Part shown: positions 56,698 through 64,000 of the stretch, piece after piece
Position numbering within the stretch: the stretch's first letter is position 1
Layout: each line of letters begins with the position of its first letter
Source: Nisaea acidiphila
GTDB taxonomy: Bacteria > Pseudomonadota > Alphaproteobacteria > Thalassobaculales > Thalassobaculaceae
Reading direction: 5' to 3'
Assembly (NCBI RefSeq): GCF_024662015.1
Contig: NZ_CP102480.1
Location: forward strand, 2,936,001 to 3,000,000
Length of the DNA stretch: 64,000 bases
Program-made: the position numbers and the translations under genes
The notes under the pieces: generated by a model
Told to the model about the DNA's origin: nothing
Database searches by the model: none
Seen by the model: only the letters and a program-made list of their open reading frames with translations

Positions 56698-58260
56698 TCA
56701 GCCGGCGTGACCGATCTTCAGGTCGTCCAGCTCGCTTCGGAGGTAGCCGACGCGATTCGCCGGGAGCCAGACGGAAACAGTCGTACCGACACCGACCTCG
56801 CTTTCCAAAGTGAGGGTGCCGCCATGAAGCTCCACCATCATCTGGGCCAGCGGAAGCCCGAGACCGGTCCCGCTTTGCGCTGCCGTGATCTCGTCGTCCA
56901 GGCGTTCGAAGGCGGTCAGCGCCTTCGGGATCTGGTCCTGCGGAATGCCGTTGCCGGTATCGGAGATGTGGAACTCGATGCCGCCCTGACGGGCTTCGCC
57001 GTGGCGCGGGCGCAGCGCGACGATGGCTTTGACCGTTCCGCCGGAAGGTGTGTACTTCACCGCGTTGCCGAGCAGATTGAGCAGCACCTGCTTCATCTTG
57101 GTCGCATCGATATCGAGGACCAGCTCCGGATCGATCTGAGAGCGCGAGAGCGCGATACCGCGATCGTCCGCGAGCGGTTTGACGAGCCGTACCGCCTCCG
57201 TCACAAGTGCATCGGCGCTGATGATTTCCTCTTCGAGCGAGTCCTGGCCTGCCTCGATGCGGGCGATGTCCAGCAATTCGTTGATGATCTTCAGCAGGTG
57301 CCGGCCGCTGTCCCGGATATCGACCGAGAATTCCTGATAGCGTTCGTTCTCAAGTTTGCCGAGCGTTCCGTGCGCCATGATGTCGGAAAAGCCGATGATC
57401 GCGTTCAGCGGTGTCCGCAATTCGTGGCTCATCGCGCGCAGGAAGCGGGTTTTCGACATGTTGGCGAACTCTGCCGCCTTCTTTGCGATCTCAAGCTCAC
57501 GGGTCCGCTCGCGCACCCGGTCTTCCAGGTCCCGGTTCAGGTCGCTCAGGTCGGCTTCGGAACGGCGCAGTTCCTCGTTGACGGATCGCAGCGTCTGTTC
57601 GCGCTGCCGCTCGCGCTCGATCATCGCGTTGTAGGCCTGGACGACTAGGCCCATTTCGTCGCGGCTCGACCAGGACACGGGCTGCAGCTCGCCGCTATGC
57701 GAGGACTCCCGGATCGAAGCGAGCAGTCTTCTCAGCGGACGGTCGACCAGGAAATAGAAACCGAAGGCAACCGCGATCAGTGCCGCGAGGATCGCAACGG
57801 CGATGGCGGAAACCCCGATCACGTATTCAAAACGCCGGGTCTCCTTGAGTTCCTTGTCGGTGAACATCACACGGAGTGTCCAGCGGGCGTCCTTGGAGGC
57901 GGGGATTCTTATCTCCAGTCCCTCCAGGCTTTTCGGGCAGCCTTGAGAGGAGGGGATGGCCGCCGTCGGCGCTGCGTCGCCTTTCGAGAGTTCGGCGCAA
58001 AGAAAGGCCCGGTCGGCGGCGAGCGGAGAAAGCAGATCCCGTGCAAGGAAAGGGTTTCCGTAGGCGGCGTGCCGCTCTACCGCCAGCGCGGTGCGGGCCG
58101 TCAGGTTGCCGATCCGGCTCGCCAGAAGCTCTTCGTCGGCGAGAGAGGTCGTGAAGAGCAGCAGCCAGATTCCCGGCACGATCAGGGCAAGGAAAGTCAC
58201 GCCGACAATTGCCAGCAGTTTGACCTTCAACCGTTTCGGAAATGGTGGATTGGCGCCCAT
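56698..58260 (-). CDS. Membrane sensor histidine kinase
   Basis: This 520-residue kinase has a membrane helix (about 13-36), a periplasmic sensing region (about 37-145), a second helix (about 147-172), a HAMP-like linker, a coiled coil (about 210-270), the dimerisation/phosphoacceptor box MSHELRTPLNAIIGF with His279 and an ATPase domain (about 385-510; LLNLLGNAVKYTPSGG, DTGNGIP, GTGLGLPLA). No response regulator is next to it, so the partner is elsewhere. Confidence 0.9.
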   Translation of the reverse strand: MGANPPFPKRLKVKLLAIVGVTFLALIVPGIWLLLFTTSLADEELLASRIGNLTARTALAVERHAAYGNPFLARDLLSPLAADRAFLCAELSKGDAAPTAAIPSSQGCPKSLEGLEIRIPASKDARWTLRVMFTDKELKETRRFEYVIGVSAIAVAILAALIAVAFGFYFLVDRPLRRLLASIRESSHSGELQPVSWSSRDEMGLVVQAYNAMIERERQREQTLRSVNEELRRSEADLSDLNRDLEDRVRERTRELEIAKKAAEFANMSKTRFLRAMSHELRTPLNAIIGFSDIMAHGTLGKLENERYQEFSVDIRDSGRHLLKIINELLDIARIEAGQDSLEEEIISADALVTEAVRLVKPLADDRGIALSRSQIDPELVLDIDATKMKQVLLNLLGNAVKYTPSGGTVKAIVALRPRHGEARQGGIEFHISDTGNGIPQDQIPKALTAFERLDDEITAAQSGTGLGLPLAQMMVELHGGTLTLESEVGVGTTVSVWLPANRVGYLRSELDDLKIGHAG

Positions 58261-58291
58261 ATCTGCAACCCGTCGTCGGTTCCGAGCGTCC

Positions 58292-58696
58292 TCAGCGGAG
58301 CCGTTTGACGGTTCCGTCCTTCATCAGCCGCTGCAGCAGGCCGCGATCGGCGATGGCGGTGTGGAAGACCACGTAGTCGTTCGATGTCCGGGCCATGTAA
58401 TAGTCGATCGGTACTTCCTTGCCCGTGTCGTCACGGAAATCGAAGCAGAGAACGTAATGCGCGCCCATCGAGAGGATCATCGGGTGAGCGGTCACCGGAT
58501 GAAGCTTATGTACCTCGCCGTCTTTCGGATTGAGGTAGAGGATCGCGCCATCGACCAGCGATCCGTCTACGTGACGCTGCATCGCGGCCTGAATGCTGGC
58601 CTTCTCGGAAAGGGTCAGAGCGGTTGCGGGACCGCTGGAATGCGTAACCGCGGCAAATAATATGAACGCGAGGAAGAAAGCGCTGAAGCGGATCAT
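58292..58696 (-). CDS. Secreted protein of unknown function
   Basis: This 134-residue protein has a signal peptide (MIRFSAFFLAFILFAAVTHS). The mature part starts LTLSEKASIQAAMQRHVD and contains SLVDGAILYLNPKDGEVHKLHP, which looks like a compact NTF2-like or similar alpha/beta fold; I do not name a family. It is 31 bp upstream of the sensor kinase on the same strand, so the two are probably co-transcribed. Confidence 0.7.
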   Translation of the reverse strand: MIRFSAFFLAFILFAAVTHSSGPATALTLSEKASIQAAMQRHVDGSLVDGAILYLNPKDGEVHKLHPVTAHPMILSMGAHYVLCFDFRDDTGKEVPIDYYMARTSNDYVVFHTAIADRGLLQRLMKDGTVKRLR

Positions 58697-58915
58697 CAGT
58701 TCTCTCGTCTAAAGTGAATTTCGACTGTTTTGCAGCAAGAAAATAAAGATCAGGTTAATTCTGGAACAATAATTCTGATATATAAAATGCCATACATATT
58801 TTGTGGTGCTGGAGGCATTCCATTCTCCGGAAATGCGGGTTCCGCGATTGACAGTTGTAGCGGTGCGGATAGGCTCCGGAACCGCATTTTCCTGCCGCTT
58901 GTTCTTCGGAAACCC

Positions 58916-59503
58916 ATGCTTGCTTTTGCCACGGCAATCTTCTTCCTGATCATTACGCCGGGGATCGGCGTGCTGACGACCGCTGGCGTCGGCGCGGGAT
59001 ACGGTTTCCTGCCAGGGATCCGTTTCCTCGCAGGCCTTTTCATCGGCACCAATGCGGTGGCGGTTCTGGTGGTGACCGGCATAGCTGCGATCGTGCTGGC
59101 GAACCCGGTCCTCGGACCGGTGCTTCTCTACGGCTCGGTCGCCTATCTGCTCTATCTCGCGTTCAGGATCGGCTGGGCGGGTTCCAAGATCGCTTTCGTG
59201 GAGCGCCAGAGCGCGCCGGGCGTCGTGGGCGGCTTCCTGCTGCAGCTGATCAACCCGAAGGCCTACGCGGTCAATACCACCTTCTTCTCCGGCTTTCATT
59301 TCATGGCCGACAACCAGAGCATGGAGATCGCGCTGAAACTCCTGATCATCAACCTGATCTGGATCCCGGTGCATCTGATCTGGCTCTGGGCCGGTGTCTC
59401 GCTGAAGAGGCTCGACCTGTCGGACCGGACGCAATCTCTGATCAACAAGGGCATGGCGTTGTCGATGCTCATCGTCGTCGCGCTTGCGGCGTTCCCGGGC
59501 TGA
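58916..59503 (+). CDS. LysE/RhtB-family exporter
   Basis: This 195-residue inner-membrane protein has about five to six helices. It begins MLAFATAIFFLIITPGIGVLT, the LysE signature (usually TPGPG; here TPGIG). The family exports amino acids and related small solutes. The start at 58916 is preferred because it puts this motif at the N-terminus; in-frame upstream codons from the AT-rich region at 58788 would add about 43 non-typical residues. It lies 24 bp before the 3-hydroxyaspartate aldolase gene. Confidence 0.88.
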   Translation: MLAFATAIFFLIITPGIGVLTTAGVGAGYGFLPGIRFLAGLFIGTNAVAVLVVTGIAAIVLANPVLGPVLLYGSVAYLLYLAFRIGWAGSKIAFVERQSAPGVVGGFLLQLINPKAYAVNTTFFSGFHFMADNQSMEIALKLLIINLIWIPVHLIWLWAGVSLKRLDLSDRTQSLINKGMALSMLIVVALAAFPG

Positions 59504-59527
59504 ACCCGGCGACAGCAGGAGGGAACC

Positions 59528-60679
59528 ATGAATAGCGACGGAGCCTCTGACGGCGAGGTTGGGTACGACGTCCCGGCATCGCTCGGCATGCCGGAAACGG
59601 ACGTCCAGACGCCCTGCCTCGTGATCGATCTCGACGCCTTCGAGCGGAACCTGATGAAGATGGCCGGGCTCTGCGCCGGTATGGGTGTTGCGCTCAGGGC
59701 ACACGGCAAGATGCACAAATCGGCCGACATCGCGCGGCGGCAGATGGAGATCGGCGGTGCGGTCGGGATCTGCTGCCAGAAAGTCTCGGAGGCCGAGGCC
59801 TTCGCGCGCGGCGGCATCAGGGACATTCTCGTCACCAATCAGGTGCGCAGCCCGCGCATGATCGACCGTCTGGCCAGGCTCGCGGGTGACGTGAAGATCG
59901 CGGTCTGCGTCGACGATCCGGAGAATATCGGCGAGCTTTCGGAGGCTGCGGCGCGGCACGGTACGGAGCTGACGGTTCTGGTCGAAATCGATTGCGGCGC
60001 GGGTCGATGCGGGGTCGAACCGGGCGCGCCCGTGGTTCCCCTCGCAAAGGCGATCCATGAGGCGCCGGGTCTGATCTTCGGCGGTATCCAGGCCTATAAC
60101 GGCGCGGCACAGCATGTCCGCGACTTCGCCGAACGCAAGGCACGGATCGAGGCGGCGATCGCGTGGGCCAGAGAAACCCGGGACGCGATCCTCGCGGCGG
60201 GGCTGCCCTGCCCGACCGTAACCGGGGCTGGAACCGGCAGCTACATGTTCGAAGGCAGCTCCGGGGTCTATACCGAGCTGCAATGCGGCTCCTATGCCTT
60301 CATGGACGCGGATTACCAGAAAGTCCTGGATGAGAGCGGCGCACCGGTTTCGGAATTCGAGAATGCCTTTTTCCTGCTGACATCGATCATGAGCACCGCG
60401 ATATCCGGTCAGGCCGTTTGCGATGCCGGGCTCAAGGTGCAGAGCGTCGATTCCGGATTACCGGTCGTCTTCGGTCGCGGAGACGTGGAATATATCAACT
60501 GCTCCGACGAGCACGGTGTGATCCGCGATCCGGGAGACGTGCTGAAAGCGAACGACAAGCTGAAACTCGTGCCCGGGCATTGCGATCCGACCTGCAACAT
60601 CCACGACTGGTATGTCGGGGTGCGGGGCGGGAAGGTGGAATGCCTCTGGCCGGTCACTGCACGAGGGAAGGCATACTAG
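59528..60679 (+). CDS. bhcC: 3-hydroxy-D-aspartate aldolase (BhcC/DhaA type, PLP)
   Basis: This 383-residue enzyme is of the DSD1/D-threonine aldolase fold-III PLP family. It has QTPCLVIDLDAFERN near residue 28, the PLP lysine in HGKMHKS, GICCQKVSEAEAFARGGI near 80, and a metal site in VPGHCDPTCNIHDWYVG near the C-terminus. The pattern closely follows Paracoccus 3-hydroxy-D-aspartate aldolase, which yields glyoxylate and glycine (or the reverse). BhcA, BhcB and BhcD are not adjacent here. AGGAGG precedes the ATG. Its stop shares CTAG with the convergent LysR gene. Confidence 0.88.
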   Translation: MNSDGASDGEVGYDVPASLGMPETDVQTPCLVIDLDAFERNLMKMAGLCAGMGVALRAHGKMHKSADIARRQMEIGGAVGICCQKVSEAEAFARGGIRDILVTNQVRSPRMIDRLARLAGDVKIAVCVDDPENIGELSEAAARHGTELTVLVEIDCGAGRCGVEPGAPVVPLAKAIHEAPGLIFGGIQAYNGAAQHVRDFAERKARIEAAIAWARETRDAILAAGLPCPTVTGAGTGSYMFEGSSGVYTELQCGSYAFMDADYQKVLDESGAPVSEFENAFFLLTSIMSTAISGQAVCDAGLKVQSVDSGLPVVFGRGDVEYINCSDEHGVIRDPGDVLKANDKLKLVPGHCDPTCNIHDWYVGVRGGKVECLWPVTARGKAY

Positions 60680-61575
60680 GCCGCCGCTCCCGCTCCGGAA
60701 TAGAAAGCCCTTTGTCCGTCGAAATGCCGGATAAGCGTCTCTTTGAGAGCGCGTAGCCGCGCCGTTGTTTTCTGGTCGGACCGGTAGAGGATCCAGATGC
60801 TGCGGTCCGCGATCAGCCGCGCACCCGGGACCCGGACCAGGCCGGGCTGACGGTCGCCGAGGAAGCAGGGCAGCAGCGTCAGATAGGGCCCGTGCCGGGC
60901 AATCTCGATCTGGCTTCTGTGCTCCGGACATTTATGCGCCATGGCGAGGCCGGTGATGCCGGTCTCCTCGGTCCAGCCGCTGGACTCGTCTTCCTTGGCC
61001 CATCCGAGCCAGCGCACTGCGCCGGGAGAGTCCGCCAGGAGCGCGCAGGTCTCCGGCGCGGCGTAGGCGGTCTTGCAATATTGCAGCACCCGCTGGCCGA
61101 TGGCGTCGTCATCGACCCCGAACGCGAGGCGGACCGAGAGATCGGCTTCTAGATCGGCGAACCGGGTGAAGCGGTCGGTGATTTCCAGCTCGATGTCGAT
61201 CAGCGGATATTGCGCCGAGAAATCCGCCAGCACGGCCCCGATCCCGGCGGGGCAGAGCGCGAAGGGGATGCTGACCCGGATCGGCCCGCTGAGTTCGGCG
61301 TCGCGGCCGGCGGCGGAAAGCGTCGCGGTGCGGAAGGAGATGTCCATCTCCGCGGCGTGGCGGACTAATTCTTCCCCGGCCTCGGTGGCAATCATGCCTT
61401 TGCGCGTGCGTCCGAAGAGCCTGGTGCCGAGCGTCTCCTCGACATGGTTCAGGCGTTGCAGGACAGTGCCGTGATTGACGGCGAGCGCGCGCGCGGCACC
61501 GCGGATCGACCCTGTGCGAGCAATCGCCAGAACGAAGCGCAGATCGTCCCAGTCGGTGGTTATTTTTCTAACCAT
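60676..61575 (-). CDS. LysR-family transcriptional regulator
   Basis: This 299-residue protein has an N-terminal HTH (DDLRFVLAIARTGSIRGAARA, about residues 10-65) and a LysR substrate-binding domain (about 88-290). The ATG at 61575 has no strong ribosome site. It is divergent from the cysteine-synthase-like gene and convergent with the aldolase gene, so it is likely to control the PLP-enzyme gene. Confidence 0.88.
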   Translation of the reverse strand: MVRKITTDWDDLRFVLAIARTGSIRGAARALAVNHGTVLQRLNHVEETLGTRLFGRTRKGMIATEAGEELVRHAAEMDISFRTATLSAAGRDAELSGPIRVSIPFALCPAGIGAVLADFSAQYPLIDIELEITDRFTRFADLEADLSVRLAFGVDDDAIGQRVLQYCKTAYAAPETCALLADSPGAVRWLGWAKEDESSGWTEETGITGLAMAHKCPEHRSQIEIARHGPYLTLLPCFLGDRQPGLVRVPGARLIADRSIWILYRSDQKTTARLRALKETLIRHFDGQRAFYSGAGAAA

Positions 61576-61653
61576 AATGGTCAAAAATACGCATCTTCGG
61601 TCTTGAAGAATAGACACATATTGTCGCCGCTTCGGTAGCGCACGGAGCGGGAA
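61576..61653. promoter_or_regulatory. Divergent control region with possible LysR box
   Basis: This 78-bp gap contains CTTC (61595-61598) and GAAG (61605-61608) as an inverted repeat fitting the loose T-N11-A pattern of LysR sites. GGAG lies 6 nt before the ATG at 61654. Confidence 0.35.
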
Positions 61654-62601
61654 ATGCAGGGACAGACGATTATCGGCCGGATTGGCGGCACACCGCTGGT
61701 CGAGCTGAAGAAACTCGTACCCGAAGGCGCCGGCCGGGTCTTCGTGAAGATCGAGAGCGAACACCCGACCGGTTCGATGAAGGACCGCATGGCGCTCGCC
61801 ATGATCGAGGCGGCGGAGCGCGACGGCCGCCTCGCGCCCGGCGGGGCTGTGGTCGAATATACCGGCGGCAGCACCGGCGTTTCGCTGGCCATGGTCTGCG
61901 CGGTCAAACGTTACCCGCTGCACATCGTTTCTTCCGATGCCTTCAGTATCGAGAAACGGCGTCATATGCGGGCGCTGGGCGCGGAGCTGACCGTGGTGCC
62001 GAGCGACAAGGGCGCCATGGATGCAGCGCTGACCCGCGCGATGATCGCCGAGGCGGACCGGATCCGGCAGGCGACCGGCGCCTTCTGGACGGATCAGTTG
62101 AACAACAGCGACCAGCTTTCCGCCTACCACCGGATGGGCGAAGAGATCTGGGAAGAGACCGATGGGGCGATCGACGCCTTCGTCCAATCGACCGGAACGG
62201 CGGCGTCCGCACGCGGCGTCTCGGAGTTTCTGAAGGGGAGAAATCCGGGCATCCGAACCGTTGCGATCGAACCGGCGGAGTCGGCGGTGCTCTCCGGCGG
62301 CCCCTCGGGCAAGCACAGGATCGAAGGCGTCGGCGCCGGTTTCGTGGTGCCGCTCTGGGATCCGGAGCCGATTGACGAGGTCGCCACCGTCAACACGGAG
62401 GACGCAATGGCAATGGCCCGGCGCCTTGCGCGGGTAGAGGGGCTTTTCGCCGGCACCTCGACCGGCGCGAACGTGATCGTCGCTCTGCAGGAGGCGGTCC
62501 GGCTCGGAGCGGACTCCACCATTGTCACGGTCATGTGCGACAGTGGGGTGAAATATCTCAGCACGGAACTCTATCGGGGAGACGGATCGGATGAGCGTTG
62601 A
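61654..62601 (+). CDS. Cysteine synthase-like PLP-dependent enzyme (fold II)
   Basis: This 315-residue protein is of the cysteine synthase/cystathionine beta-synthase family. It starts IIGRIGGTPLVELKKL; the PLP lysine is in HPTGSMKDRMA (about residue 47), a phosphate-binding STGTAASA loop lies near 180, and GTSTGANVIVAL near 275. Standard cysteine synthases read EYFNPGGSVKDR; the changed loop suggests a beta-elimination or beta-replacement substrate other than O-acetylserine. With the nearby hydroxyaspartate aldolase, a hydroxy-amino-acid substrate is possible but unproven. It overlaps the next gene by 11 nt. Confidence 0.82.
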   Translation: MQGQTIIGRIGGTPLVELKKLVPEGAGRVFVKIESEHPTGSMKDRMALAMIEAAERDGRLAPGGAVVEYTGGSTGVSLAMVCAVKRYPLHIVSSDAFSIEKRRHMRALGAELTVVPSDKGAMDAALTRAMIAEADRIRQATGAFWTDQLNNSDQLSAYHRMGEEIWEETDGAIDAFVQSTGTAASARGVSEFLKGRNPGIRTVAIEPAESAVLSGGPSGKHRIEGVGAGFVVPLWDPEPIDEVATVNTEDAMAMARRLARVEGLFAGTSTGANVIVALQEAVRLGADSTIVTVMCDSGVKYLSTELYRGDGSDER

Positions 62602-63265
62602 GAGCTTTGCCGATATCCGCCGCCAAGCGGAGGCCCATCATGGCGGCGAGGCGGGCGTCGATGCGCGGCTTGCGGGGCATGGCGTGGCTGGCGACCCGGC
62701 TGCGTTGTCCGACGACCGCATCCTTTCGGAAATGGCGAAGCGGGTCTTTCAGGCCGGTTTTTCCTGGAAGGTGATCGAACAGAAATGGCCGGGTTTCGAG
62801 GAGGTCTTCGATCACTTCGATATCGCGGTCAATACGGAGCTGAGCGCGGAGCGACTCGCTTCCCTGATGGCGGACACGCGCATCGTCCGCAACAAGCCTA
62901 AGATCCTCGCCGTGCGCGACAACGCGCTGCTGGTCGAGCAGATGGCGGCGCTCGACGGGAGCGCGGGGAATTTCCTCTCCAAGTGGCCGCGCGACGACCA
63001 GGTCGGTCTGCTCGATTACCTGCGCCAGCACGGCAGCCGCCTCGGTGGGACGACCGGGCAGTACTTTCTCCGTTTCATCGGCTGGGACGGTTTCGTCCTG
63101 TCGAAAGACGTGGTCACCGCGCTTGGCAGGGCCGGCGTGATCGACGGGCCGGCGACGTCGAAATCCGCGCTGGCGAAGATCCAGGCGGCGTTCAATGCCT
63201 GGCACGAGGAATCCGGCCTGCCGCGTGCCCTGATCAGCCGGACGCTCGCCCTCTCGGTCGGATAA
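62591..63265 (+). CDS. DNA-3-methyladenine glycosylase I (Tag)-like protein
   Basis: This 224-residue helix-hairpin-helix glycosylase-like protein has SDDRILSEMAKRVFQAGFSWKVIEQKWPGFEEVFDHFD, read here in parts (about residues 40-75), followed by MADTRIVRNKPKI and a C-terminal helical domain. The family removes alkylated purines. The N-terminal Cys/His zinc motif of E. coli Tag is absent, so it is a divergent member. It is translationally coupled to the PLP enzyme. Confidence 0.8.
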   Translation: MSVESFADIRRQAEAHHGGEAGVDARLAGHGVAGDPAALSDDRILSEMAKRVFQAGFSWKVIEQKWPGFEEVFDHFDIAVNTELSAERLASLMADTRIVRNKPKILAVRDNALLVEQMAALDGSAGNFLSKWPRDDQVGLLDYLRQHGSRLGGTTGQYFLRFIGWDGFVLSKDVVTALGRAGVIDGPATSKSALAKIQAAFNAWHEESGLPRALISRTLALSVG

Positions 63266-63361
63266 GGCGACCTCATCCTGCGATAACAATTTCTCTGATT
63301 CCCTTTCGCTTCCATGGCCTGCACTCTCGCTTTCTCTAATTCGGAAAGAGCGGAGTGCGGG

Positions 63362-64000
63362 ATGAAGATTGGCTTTATCGGCCTGGGCAATGTCGGCGGC
63401 AAACTCGCGGGCAGTCTGCTGCGCAACGGGGCGGATCTGACGGTTCGCGATCTGGACGCGGCGCTCGCGCAGCCGTTTCTCGACAAGGGCGCGGCGTTCG
63501 GCGAGAGCCCGAAGGCGATGGCGGAGACCTCGGACATCGTCATCACCTGCCTGCCTAGCCCGGCGATCTCCGCTGCGGTCATGGAAGCCGAGGATGGCAT
63601 TCTTGCGGGGCTCGCGCCGGGCAAGATCTGGGCGGAGATGTCCACCACCCATGCCGAGGAGGTGAAACGCCTCGGCGCGCTGGTCGCCGGGAAAGGCGCG
63701 GAGGCGGTCGATTGCCCGGTCTCCGGCGGCTGTCACCGGGCGGCGACCGGCAATATCGCGATCCTCGCCGGCTGCGCGCGTCCGACCTTCGAGAGGATGC
63801 TTCCGGTGCTCACGATGATGGGCCGCCGCATCCTGCATACCGGCGATCTCGGCACCGCCTCGGTCCTGAAGGTGATGACCAATTACCTCGCGACGGCCAA
63901 CCTGCTTACGCTCTGCGAGGCGCTGGTAACCTCAAAAGCCGCCGGGATGGACCTCAACACCACCTTCGAGGCGATCCGCATTTCCTCCGGCAATTCCTTC
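63362..64000 (+). CDS. 3-hydroxyisobutyrate dehydrogenase-like NAD(P) oxidoreductase, partial
   Basis: The first 213 residues are present; the gene runs off the right edge. It has a Rossmann motif GFIGLGNVGGKLAG (4-17), the substrate-binding DCPVSGGCHRAATG (about 118-131) and the catalytic Lys in LKVMTNYL (about 170). These mark the beta-hydroxyacid dehydrogenase family (3-hydroxyisobutyrate, tartronate semialdehyde or related). GGAG lies 6 nt before the ATG. It is separate in sequence from the DUF1932 dehydrogenase at 42739-43623. Confidence 0.87.
   Translation, partial: MKIGFIGLGNVGGKLAGSLLRNGADLTVRDLDAALAQPFLDKGAAFGESPKAMAETSDIVITCLPSPAISAAVMEAEDGILAGLAPGKIWAEMSTTHAEEVKRLGALVAGKGAEAVDCPVSGGCHRAATGNIAILAGCARPTFERMLPVLTMMGRRILHTGDLGTASVLKVMTNYLATANLLTLCEALVTSKAAGMDLNTTFEAIRISSGNSF

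Noticed and set aside
58709-60283. A 524-codon minus-strand open frame opposite the LysE and aldolase genes
   Set aside because: Both plus-strand genes have strong family motifs, while the antisense product is Arg/Asp/His-rich and matches nothing.
1-64000. CRISPR arrays, rRNA or tRNA genes
   Set aside because: No regularly spaced short repeats, and no cloverleaf-type or rRNA-like segments were recognised; the gaps between genes are all below 300 bp.

Overview
The window is high-GC DNA with dense, tightly coupled operons. It suggests a free-living alphaproteobacterium, probably a marine Rhodospirillales-type organism. This is inferred from the gene repertoire: TRAP transport, a Liv ABC system, a gallate-type meta-cleavage operon and a 3-hydroxy-D-aspartate aldolase of the Paracoccus type. 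No rRNA, tRNA, CRISPR array or intact insertion sequence was seen, and no stretch longer than 300 bp lacks a gene.

Layout. (1) 1-4106: a branched-chain amino-acid type ABC transporter (end of the binding protein, then livG, livF, livH, livM). (2) 4177-39511: a large nonribosomal peptide locus. Two giant synthetases (14426-34173, plus strand) carry six modules. My reading of the specificity pockets is Ser - Val-like aliphatic - Ser - Ile-like aliphatic - Asn - Phe, ending in a thioesterase. Downstream on the same strand are an AsnO-like Fe(II)/2-oxoglutarate oxygenase and a B12-dependent radical SAM enzyme of a family normally found with ribosomal peptides. A divergent minus-strand operon (14152 down to 4887) holds a small membrane protein, MbtH, a type II thioesterase, a secreted protein, an outer-membrane barrel, a GDSL esterase autotransporter, a DUF697 membrane protein, another small membrane protein, a cyclic-peptide ABC exporter and an SPFH protein. 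On the right flank are a second DUF697 protein, a ParA-type ATPase and the phosphopantetheinyl transferase that would activate the synthetases. (3) 39523-48432: a TRAP transporter and an aromatic ring-cleavage operon (dehydrogenase, galD, galC, extradiol dioxygenase, galB), with a divergent LysR regulator carrying two HTH domains. (4) 48446-52098: a Tat-exported dienelactone hydrolase, an AT-rich two-gene island (TcmP plus three-Cys DUF5131 protein) and an AroQ-like protein with an altered active site. (5) 52157-58696: a His/Met-rich outer-membrane protein, a DUF2946-like protein, a P2-type cation ATPase, an orphan sensor kinase and a secreted hypothetical protein. (6) 58916-64000: a LysE exporter, 3-hydroxy-D-aspartate aldolase, LysR regulator, cysteine-synthase-like PLP enzyme, Tag-like glycosylase and a partial 3-hydroxyisobutyrate-dehydrogenase-like gene.

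The most unusual part is the peptide locus. It joins an NRPS with hydroxylase and radical SAM C-methyltransferase tailoring, and with an extensive set of envelope proteins (exporter, SPFH scaffold, two DUF697 paralogues, surface esterase, outer-membrane barrel, ParA ATPase). NRPS1 is a tandem duplicated bimodule whose two serine A-T didomains are kept 100% identical in protein by what looks like recent gene conversion.
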